A stretch of DNA of 13,915 nt from JARFQH01 sp041299015. Lineage in GTDB: Bacteria; Desulfobacterota; Desulfobacteria; Desulfobacterales; SG8-13. The position numbers and the translations under genes were made by a program. Every line of letters begins with the position of its first letter. Position 1 is the stretch's first letter. The stretch is from assembly GCA_041299015.1 (NCBI GenBank), contig JBFYWB010000056.1, positions 1 through 13,915 on the forward strand, in the 5' to 3' direction. A model generated the notes under the pieces. The model had not been told where the DNA came from. It did no database searches and saw nothing but the letters and a program-made list of their open reading frames with translations. Shown here one piece after another: positions 6,445 to 12,347 of this stretch.

Positions 6445-7215
6445 TTACTGCCACGGTTCGAAGTGTACCCAGAGCACGGCCCCGATTTCGACCCCCTTGT
6501 CCTGGCCTTCATGCTTGATGGTGAAATCGGCCTCGTTCAGGGCGGCAAACCCCCACCAGCCGGCCTTGGGCGCCGCATAGGTAAACACCCCGTTCTGATC
6601 GGCCTTGATGGTCTGGGTGATCATGTAGTCGGTGGGGGCCACGGCTTTTTTCTCCTTGTTATAATACTCGATTTCGACTTCGGCATACGGCACCGGCTTG
6701 CCATCCATTTTGACAATGCCCTGAAAGACGTTTCCGGCATAAAGACCGTAAGGTTTCGACAGGGGCACGATTTCGGTTTTCAGGCCGATTTCCCCGTCCC
6801 AGCCCTCGTCGTCGCCGAAGGCCGTGACCACCGTTTTGGTGTAGTGGATGATAAAAACATCCTCGGCCGGTTCCCAGTAAGGCTGCGGCTCCATGCAAAA
6901 CATGTAGACGCCCGGCCGCTTGATGGCGTAATCGGCCTGCCAGGCGGCGTGATCCATGACCTTGATCGGTTTCAGGGCACCGCCGAGATCCTCTTTCTTG
7001 CCGTTGGCCACCACGCCGAAATCCTTCGGTTTTACCAAGTCCATGCCGATCATTTCGAATGGGTGGGAAAAAGAGAGCTGCAGCTTGGCCGTGCTGTCGT
7101 CACCCTGCATCACCATCGAATCCGATGGAATCACCATCCCGAAGTGGGCCGACGCGGACGTTACCCAAAAAATCGCCACCATGCATACCAAAATGAAAAC
7201 ACAGCTTTTTTTCAT
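6445..7215 (-). CDS. Periplasmic DUF4198-family protein, NikK-like component of nickel uptake
   Basis: The 256-residue protein has a clear signal peptide (VFILVCMVAIFWVTSASA) predicted to be cut before His24, giving HFGMVIPSD as mature N-terminus. That motif opens DUF4198 proteins. The rest is beta-rich, with FSHPFEMIGMDLVKP near residues 49-63, a YMFCMEPQPYW segment, and a final transthyretin-like region (KADQNGVFTYAAPKAGWWGFAA) typical of the family. Such proteins accompany ECF nickel transporters and have been named NikK; a metal chaperone or periplasmic capture role is inferred, not shown. The start is well supported by GAGGAGGA 5 bases before ATG 7215. It is the first gene of the minus-strand metal operon and follows a leader with a terminator hairpin. 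Confidence 0.9.
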   Translation of the reverse strand: MKKSCVFILVCMVAIFWVTSASAHFGMVIPSDSMVMQGDDSTAKLQLSFSHPFEMIGMDLVKPKDFGVVANGKKEDLGGALKPIKVMDHAAWQADYAIKRPGVYMFCMEPQPYWEPAEDVFIIHYTKTVVTAFGDDEGWDGEIGLKTEIVPLSKPYGLYAGNVFQGIVKMDGKPVPYAEVEIEYYNKEKKAVAPTDYMITQTIKADQNGVFTYAAPKAGWWGFAALNEADFTIKHEGQDKGVEIGAVLWVHFEPWQ

Positions 7216-7234
7216 CGATTCCTCCTCTCAAAAC

Positions 7235-7284
7235 AAAAAAACCACGGGCATTCGGCACCTTCTTGGTGCACACTGCCTTCGTGG
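7235..7284 (-). terminator. Attenuator-type terminator hairpin in the leader of the metal operon
   Basis: On the minus strand three stacked stems form one hairpin: CCACG/CGTGG, GGCA/TGCC and GCACC/GGTGC, with small internal loops and an AAGAA apical loop. It is followed directly by seven T residues (complement of 7235-7241). It ends only about 20 bases before the nikK-like ATG and just ahead of the GAGGAGGA ribosome binding site. No gene lies between it and the promoter-like sequence further upstream. It therefore has the position of a regulated attenuator rather than a gene-end terminator. Confidence 0.75.
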
Positions 7285-7288
7285 CTAT

Positions 7289-7350
7289 GCGGTTGAGTTT
7301 AAGATTCTTGGATGAAGTTTATCCGCCGGTTTCGACCGGCCATTGACCGC
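7289..7350 (-). ncRNA. Candidate structured leader RNA (three-helix junction) upstream of the nikK-like gene
   Basis: On the minus strand GCGGT (complement of 7346-7350) can pair with ACCGC (complement of 7289-7293), enclosing two further hairpins. One is GCCGGT-CGAA-ACCGGC (7325-7340), a perfect 6-base-pair stem with a tetraloop; the other is GGAT/ATCC (7310-7324). The terminator hairpin begins four bases later. Junction plus terminator is the layout of a transcriptional riboswitch or protein-binding leader. I could not match it to a known class; NiCo and cobalamin consensus elements are not evident. The closing stem is short, so confidence in a functional RNA is limited. Confidence 0.4.
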
Positions 7351-7352
7351 TT

Positions 7353-7379
7353 TCTATACCGGACCGGTGGACAGGTCAA
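7353..7379 (-). promoter_or_regulatory. Promoter-like sequence and palindrome for the metal operon
   Basis: On the minus strand TTGACC (complement of 7374-7379) and TATAGA (complement of 7353-7358) are separated by 15 bases, slightly short. Overlapping them is the perfect palindrome ACCGG-A-CCGGT (7358-7368). A wider inverted repeat, ATTGACC (7342-7348) with GGTCAAT (7374-7380), brackets the whole element. These symmetric sequences are candidates for a metal-responsive repressor operator. They do not match the NikR site of E. coli. Confidence 0.4.
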
Positions 7380-7446
7380 TAAAAAAAACGGTGATATCCC
7401 GGACGATGCGCCTGCCCGCCACACAGTGAACGCGGCGTGAACTTTC

Positions 7447-7490
7447 TTGACTTGACCGGTAAAATTAAGTATCAAATACAGTTCTATAAT
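7447..7490 (+). promoter_or_regulatory. Promoter-like sequences for argS
   Basis: TTGACT (7447-7452) is followed after 17 bases by TATCAA (7470-7475), and a perfect TATAAT lies at 7485-7490 without a good -35. Either would give a short untranslated leader before ATG 7532. The gap between the divergent nikK-like gene and argS (7216-7531) holds this promoter and the metal-operon leader. I see no gene in it. Confidence 0.4.
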
Positions 7491-7531
7491 CATTTTGATT
7501 GAAAAATCGCCTGACGGTGTGGCGCTTGTAT

Positions 7532-9196
7532 ATGAAAAATCGAATCAGGAAATTGATCCTCGAGGCCGCCTTACGCGCCCACAATAAAGGGCTGTTGCCG
7601 ACGGCCGAATTTTCCGATGTGATTCTCGAAAAACCCAAGGCCGAGGCCCATGGCGATTTTTCGACCAACTTTGCCATGGTCATCGCCTCCCTGCAGAAGA
7701 TGGCGCCCCGCAACGTCGCGCGGGTGATCGCCGATCAGCTGGACGATTCCTGCCGGCTGCTTGAAAAGGTTGAAATTGCCGGGCCGGGTTTTATCAACTT
7801 TTACGTCACCCCAGCGGCCTGGCATCCGGTGCTGCTGGAAATCCAAAAAACCGACCGGCGTTACGGCGCCTCTGACTTGGGCCGGGGCGAAAGGGTTCAG
7901 GTCGAGTTTGTCAGCTCCAACCCGACCGGCCCGCTCCACGTCGGACATGGCCGCGGCGCCGCCGTGGGCGACAGCGTGGCCAACATCCTGTCGTTCTGCG
8001 GCTACGACGTGCAGCGGGAATACTACATCAACGATTCCGGACGGCAGATCCAAACCCTCGGCCGATCTGTATACCTTAGATACCGTGAACTTTTGGGGCA
8101 CGACGCCCCTTTTCCCGGAGACTGCTACCAGGGGGATTATATTCGCGAGATCGCCGCGCGGATAAAGGCTCAAGAAGGCGACGCCCTCCTCCATCGAGAA
8201 GATGGCGATGCCGCACTGTATTGCGCGCGCAAAGCGGCCGGCGACATAATGGAAGGCATCCGGGAAGACCTCACCCTCTTCGGGATCACCTTCGACAAGT
8301 GGTTCAGCGAGCAGAGCCTGTATGATTCCGGAAAAGTGGATCGTATCCTGGCCGAATCCAGGCAGCGCGGCATCGTTTACGAAAAAGACGGGGCCCTGTG
8401 GTTCAAGACCAGTGATTTAGGGGACGAGAAGGACCGGGTGGTCGTTCGCCAAAACGGCCAAACCACCTACTTCGCCTCTGATATCGCCTACCACGAGGAT
8501 AAATACCGGCGCGGCTTCCAGCGTGTCATCGATGTCTGGGGTGCGGACCATCATGGGTATATACCCCGTATGCAGGCCGCCATCGAAGCCTGCGGGCACC
8601 AGCGCAACCAGTTTGATGTCATCCTGGTCCAGCTCGTAAACCTGCTGCGGGGCGGGCAACCGGTGGCCATGTCGACACGCACCGGCGAATTCGTCACCCT
8701 GCGCGATGTCATCGATGAAGTCGGCAAAGATGCGGCACGCTTCATTTTTCTGACCCGCCATTACGAAAGCCCCCTTGATTTCGATCTGGAGGTGGCCAAA
8801 CAGCAAACGAACGAAAACCCGGTTTATTACGTCCAGTACGTTCACGCTCGAATTTCAAGCATCGTCCGCAAGGCAGTTGAAAACGGCATGACTGACCTCC
8901 GGTGGGATCAGACCGCGATTGCGCAGCTTCGGGAGCCTGAAGAAATCCACTTGATTAAAATCCTTGCCCAATACCCCGAGGCAGTTACCGCCGGCGCGGA
9001 AAAACTGGAACCGCACCGCATTACTTTTTTCCTCATGAACCTGGCGGCGGCCTTTCATGCCTATTACAACAAACACCGGGTGCTGTCGGAAGACCCGTTG
9101 CTGAGCCGTGGGCGGTTGTGTCTCGCGGAATCGATCCGCAAGGTCGTCCGAAACGGGTTGGCACTGCTGGGGGTTGACGCACCCGAAAAAATGTGA
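7532..9196 (+). CDS. argS: Arginyl-tRNA synthetase
   Basis: This cytoplasmic enzyme charges tRNA-Arg with arginine using ATP. The 554-residue protein has the N-terminal additional domain (KAEAHGDFSTNFAM near 36-49) and the class I catalytic start VEFVSSNPTGPLHVGHG with the HIGH motif as HVGH (136-139). The GADHHGYIPRMQAA segment (about 338-350) and the degenerate KMSKS loop MSTRTG (380-385) follow; loss of the canonical lysine is normal in many bacterial ArgRS. The DALR anticodon-binding domain starts near YYVQYVHARISSI and runs to the end. ATG 7532 is chosen because family similarity starts there; the frame extends 11 codons upstream to a TTG at 7499. The Shine-Dalgarno sequence is weak. It heads the plus-strand housekeeping cluster. 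Confidence 0.97.
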   Translation: MKNRIRKLILEAALRAHNKGLLPTAEFSDVILEKPKAEAHGDFSTNFAMVIASLQKMAPRNVARVIADQLDDSCRLLEKVEIAGPGFINFYVTPAAWHPVLLEIQKTDRRYGASDLGRGERVQVEFVSSNPTGPLHVGHGRGAAVGDSVANILSFCGYDVQREYYINDSGRQIQTLGRSVYLRYRELLGHDAPFPGDCYQGDYIREIAARIKAQEGDALLHREDGDAALYCARKAAGDIMEGIREDLTLFGITFDKWFSEQSLYDSGKVDRILAESRQRGIVYEKDGALWFKTSDLGDEKDRVVVRQNGQTTYFASDIAYHEDKYRRGFQRVIDVWGADHHGYIPRMQAAIEACGHQRNQFDVILVQLVNLLRGGQPVAMSTRTGEFVTLRDVIDEVGKDAARFIFLTRHYESPLDFDLEVAKQQTNENPVYYVQYVHARISSIVRKAVENGMTDLRWDQTAIAQLREPEEIHLIKILAQYPEAVTAGAEKLEPHRITFFLMNLAAAFHAYYNKHRVLSEDPLLSRGRLCLAESIRKVVRNGLALLGVDAPEKM

Positions 9197-9336
9197 CGCC
9201 TCGCCCCCGATCCCGGATCATTGCGACAAAAGCCGGCAGCGAGGATACATATTCACATCGAGTTGTGCAGACACGCCCTCAAACGGGTTGGTTGCGCACA
9301 ACTCCCTTTTGGTCTTCGGGCATCGTAGGCGCCGTG

Positions 9337-10089
9337 GTGAATGACGGCAAACAAAAAGCCGCCGAAAAATCGCGTCCCCAAAGGAGAATCCGTCGGATTG
9401 CCTGGGGACGGTATGCTGCGGTTGTCCTGATTGCGGCGTGGATGTTCGGTCTCGGCGTTTTAGTGGGACGCGGAACGGCTCCGGTGCAGTTCGATATCGA
9501 TTGGTTCACCAGAGAACTCGAGCAGCTTATCGCCGCCGATGTGGAGAAGCAGCTGGAACCGGTCGCGGTGGAAACCGGCGACGCGAAGACCAACCCCGAA
9601 CTCGAGTTTTACGAGGAATTGAAAAAACACGGACCGATCGTCTCCGATCCGCTAACGCGCGGCGATGCAGTCCAGGCGAAGGAAAAACCACTGCCTGCTC
9701 CAGCCTCCCGGAAGGACGAGTCCCCGCCCGCGGAAAAAAAAGAGCCGGCAGCAAAAACCGCTGCAAAAAAATCCGACCCCAAACCGGCGCCGCCTTCGGA
9801 AGGGGCGAATCCAAACCTGGCCAAGGCGACTGGCGACCGACCGTTGGCGCAGGCCAAAAATGTGACCATCCAGACGGCTTCCTTGAAAGACCTTGGCGAG
9901 GCCGACGCGCTCGTGAAGAAACTGAAGGATCGGGGCTATCCGGCCTATAAAATTATCGCCGTGGTGCCCGGGAAAGGCATCTGGTTTCGCATCCGGGTCG
10001 GTCGCTACAGCAGCCGGGAGACGGCCGGCGATGTCGCCGAGAGACTGAAAAAAGAGGGGTACCGACCGATATTGGTGGAAGCGAATTAG
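9337..10089 (+). CDS. SPOR-domain inner-membrane protein
   Basis: The protein has a basic cytoplasmic N-terminus (RPQRRIRR) and one transmembrane helix (about 25-45: RYAAVVLIAAWMFGLGVLVG). A periplasmic helix, a Lys/Pro/Ala-rich linker (about 115-160) and a C-terminal SPOR domain (about 175-249: VTIQTASLKDLGEADALVKK, GIWFRIRVGRYSSRETA) follow. SPOR domains bind denuded septal peptidoglycan, so a role in cell division or envelope maintenance is expected. I prefer GTG 9337 (AGG 7 bases upstream; 250 residues). The same frame is open to a GTG at 9193 that overlaps the argS stop, which would add 48 residues without recognisable features; translational coupling to argS would then be possible. It lies between argS and gatC, with no functional link to either evident from sequence. 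Confidence 0.88.
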   Translation: MNDGKQKAAEKSRPQRRIRRIAWGRYAAVVLIAAWMFGLGVLVGRGTAPVQFDIDWFTRELEQLIAADVEKQLEPVAVETGDAKTNPELEFYEELKKHGPIVSDPLTRGDAVQAKEKPLPAPASRKDESPPAEKKEPAAKTAAKKSDPKPAPPSEGANPNLAKATGDRPLAQAKNVTIQTASLKDLGEADALVKKLKDRGYPAYKIIAVVPGKGIWFRIRVGRYSSRETAGDVAERLKKEGYRPILVEAN

Positions 10090-10154
10090 CATCCGTCCGC
10101 AAATGGCCCTTTCGCAAAGAAAGATCAGTAAACGCTTAACCCTGAGAGGTATGA

Positions 10155-10442
10155 GTGAAAATCACCCGCGAAGAGATTTTATACGTGGCTCATTTGGCCC
10201 GCCTGGAACTCGATGAGGCTGCTATTGAGAAGTTTGTCGATCAGATCGGAACGGTCCTTGCCTATGTGGATCAGCTGAAAAGCGTCGAAACTGAGGGTGT
10301 TCGGGCCACCTCTCATGCTATCTCACGCACCAACGCCTTCCGGGAAGACGAGCAAGGCGGCCACCTCCACACCGCTGCGGCATTGGCCAATGCCCCCGAG
10401 AAAGAGGCTGGAAGTTTTATCGTGCCCAAAGTGGTCGGTTGA
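10155..10442 (+). CDS. gatC: Aspartyl/glutamyl-tRNA(Asn/Gln) amidotransferase subunit C
   Basis: GatC is the small belt-like subunit that holds GatA and GatB together in the amidotransferase converting Glu-tRNA(Gln) and/or Asp-tRNA(Asn) to the cognate amidated form. The 95-residue protein is full length and shows the family pattern: ITREEILYVAHLARLELDE at the start, a VLAYVDQLKSVET helix, an N-A-FREDE motif, and the end segment APEKEAGSFIVPKVVG. The start is GTG 10155 with GAGAGG about 5 bases upstream; the nearby ATG at 10151 is out of frame. gatA follows, but only after an unusually long 195-base gap. gatB is not in this window. Confidence 0.96.
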   Translation: MKITREEILYVAHLARLELDEAAIEKFVDQIGTVLAYVDQLKSVETEGVRATSHAISRTNAFREDEQGGHLHTAAALANAPEKEAGSFIVPKVVG

Positions 10443-10637
10443 AGACGCACCGCGGTTTCACGGATGGCAAGATGAGACTTCTTTCCGGTGTGCGACCTAT
10501 CCCGACGGCATCCGCCGGATACGCGCAGGCCACCTTCGGGTTTCTGTCTCGGTTTGGTTTTTGCCCATCGGCGACGCCAGCCTCGGTTCCAGGTCCGGTG
10601 CGGATCCGTCGGTTTGGGGCCATGATCGGAGTAGCAG
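10443..10637 (+). other. Unexplained 195-base gap between gatC and gatA
   Basis: gatC and gatA are often adjacent or overlapping, so this gap is long. A TTG-initiated 70-codon frame (10439-10651) overlaps both genes, but its product has no recognisable features and no Shine-Dalgarno sequence. I see no T-tract terminator and no clear promoter. GGAG at 10628-10631 is the gatA ribosome binding site. Confidence 0.5.
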
Positions 10638-12098
10638 ATGAAACTGCATGAACTTTCCATTTCAGAAGCGCATGGGCTGTTGAAGAAAAAAGAAATCACC
10701 GCCGAAGAATTGACCCGGGCGGTGATCGAGCGCATCGATGCGGTTGAAAACAAGGTGGAGGCCTTTTTGACGATTGCTGCCGAGCAGGCCATCGAGCAGG
10801 CCTGCCGTGCCGACGACGCCATCGGCGAGGGTCACTGCGGACCGCTCACCGGCATCCCGTTCGGCATAAAGGATGTGATCTGCACCGAGGGGCTGCGGAC
10901 CACCTGTGGCTCCCGGATTCTCGAGAATTTCGTGCCGCCTTACGATGCTTTCGTCATTCGGAAATTGAAGGCGGCCGGGGCCGTGTGCGTCGGAAAGCTC
11001 AACATGGACGAGTTTGCCATGGGATCTTCCACCGAAAATTCGGGCTTCAAGCAGACCCGCAACCCCTGGGACCTGACGCGTATCCCGGGGGGTTCGAGCG
11101 GCGGCTCGGCGGCAGCCGTGGCGGCGGACATGTGTCTTGCTGCGCTCGGATCGGATACCGGTGGATCTGTCCGGCAGCCCGCAGCGCACTGCGGGGTGGT
11201 GGGTCTGAAACCCACCTACGGCCGCGTGTCACGTTACGGCCTGGTGGCCTTTGCGTCTTCTCTCGACCAGGTCGGGCCGCTGGCCGGAAGTGTCTCCGAC
11301 TGCGCCCTGGTCATGAACGCCATCGCCGGTTACGACCCGGCTGACTCCACTTCGGTGCCGGCGGAGGTCCCGGATTACACCGCCGCCTTGGGGCGCGGCT
11401 TGAAAGGGCTGAAGGTGGGCATTCCCCGGGAATACTACGGCATCGAGGGGCTCGACCCGGAAGTGGCCGCAGCGGTCGAAGAAGCGACCCGGGTCATCGA
11501 GGGGTTGGGTGCCGAACGGGTGGCGGTATCGCTGCCCCATACGCGCTACGTCGTCGCCGTCTATTATGTGATTGCGCCCTCGGAAGCCAGCTCCAATCTG
11601 GCTCGGTTCGACGGGGTCAAGTATGGGTTTCGGGACAGGGCGCCGTCGAACCTGATCGATATGTACCGCAGCACGCGATCCAAAGGCTTCGGCCCCGAAG
11701 TTCAGCGGCGTATCATCATCGGCACATATTGCCTCTCCGCCGGTTACTACGAGGCATACTACGGCAAAGCATCCCAGGTTCGGACGCTCATTACGGATGA
11801 TTTCAAGAAAGCATTCGATCACTGCGATGTTATCCTGACACCCGTGACGCCTACACCCGCATTTAAAATAGGTGAAAAAACGAATGACCCTTTGACCATG
11901 TACCTGTCGGATATTTTTACAGTTTCAGCCAACCTGGCCGGCATCCCCGGAATTTCGTTGCCCTGCGGGTTTTCCGCTGACGGTTTGCCCATCGGTCTTC
12001 AGGTTCTGGGCCGACACTTCGACGAGGAGCGGCTGTTTCAGGCGGCTTACGCTTTCGAGCAAAGCACTGCCCACCATATGAAAAAACCGCCCCTATGA
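10638..12098 (+). CDS. gatA: Aspartyl/glutamyl-tRNA(Asn/Gln) amidotransferase subunit A
   Basis: GatA is the glutaminase subunit: it releases ammonia from glutamine for GatB to use on misacylated tRNA. The 486-residue protein has the usual family length and a complete amidase-signature catalytic triad: Lys78 in GIPFGIKDV, the cis-serine in GGSSGGS (151-157, probably Ser153), and the nucleophile Ser177 in GSDTGGSVRQPA. The GLKPTYGRVSRYGL and FASSLDQVGP blocks are standard. The C-terminal part (LTPVTPTPAFKIGE, NLAGIPGISLPCG, GLPIGLQ) is also typical. GGAG 6 bases before ATG 10638 sets the start. Together with gatC it implies indirect Gln-tRNA and/or Asn-tRNA synthesis in this organism. Confidence 0.97.
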   Translation: MKLHELSISEAHGLLKKKEITAEELTRAVIERIDAVENKVEAFLTIAAEQAIEQACRADDAIGEGHCGPLTGIPFGIKDVICTEGLRTTCGSRILENFVPPYDAFVIRKLKAAGAVCVGKLNMDEFAMGSSTENSGFKQTRNPWDLTRIPGGSSGGSAAAVAADMCLAALGSDTGGSVRQPAAHCGVVGLKPTYGRVSRYGLVAFASSLDQVGPLAGSVSDCALVMNAIAGYDPADSTSVPAEVPDYTAALGRGLKGLKVGIPREYYGIEGLDPEVAAAVEEATRVIEGLGAERVAVSLPHTRYVVAVYYVIAPSEASSNLARFDGVKYGFRDRAPSNLIDMYRSTRSKGFGPEVQRRIIIGTYCLSAGYYEAYYGKASQVRTLITDDFKKAFDHCDVILTPVTPTPAFKIGEKTNDPLTMYLSDIFTVSANLAGIPGISLPCGFSADGLPIGLQVLGRHFDEERLFQAAYAFEQSTAHHMKKPPL

Positions 12099-12146
12099 GC
12101 GCTTGCTGCGCGGGTCATCACCACAATCCATTAAACGGAGTCAAGT

Positions 12147-12329
12147 ATGACGACCATACAACCTGAAAACGAAAACATCAGAAAGGCCGCCCGCTGGGTT
12201 GTCGAGGAACGCACGTACAATCCCGATCAATCTTTGGGTAAGTTAATCGAAGCGGCCGCCGCCAAATTCGATTTGTCGCCGCTCGAAACGGAGTTTTTAG
12301 AGAGATTCGTGAGTGAGCAACAAAAATAG
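12147..12329 (+). CDS. Small 60-residue protein of unknown function between gatA and mutL
   Basis: I do not recognise the family. The product is short, charged and predicted largely helical, with an N-terminal helix around NIRKAARWVVEERT, a turn at NPDQS, and two further helices (LGKLIEAAAAKFD and LSPLETEFLERFVSEQ). It has no signal peptide, membrane segment or cysteines. Coding is supported by a good ribosome binding site (GGAG ending 6 bases before the ATG) and by its place, 48 bases after gatA and 18 bases before mutL in the same direction. It may be a small cytoplasmic partner or regulator; no function can be assigned from sequence. Confidence 0.8.
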   Translation: MTTIQPENENIRKAARWVVEERTYNPDQSLGKLIEAAAAKFDLSPLETEFLERFVSEQQK

Positions 12330-12347
12330 GATCTCTCTCCATCAGCC

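Noticed and set aside
6154..7296. 380-codon open frame on the plus strand, antisense to the DUF4198 gene and the porin N-terminus
   Set aside because: The minus-strand genes have signal peptides, ribosome binding sites and family motifs. The antisense product has no recognisable features and is explained by codon bias of the real genes.
7235..7350. Cobalamin or NiCo (czcD-type) riboswitch
   Set aside because: I looked for the B12-box and for a four-helix NiCo-like core and found neither, so only a generic structured leader is called.
10439..10651. TTG-started 70-codon frame filling the gatC-gatA gap
   Set aside because: It overlaps the gatC stop and the gatA start, has no ribosome binding site and no recognisable protein features.
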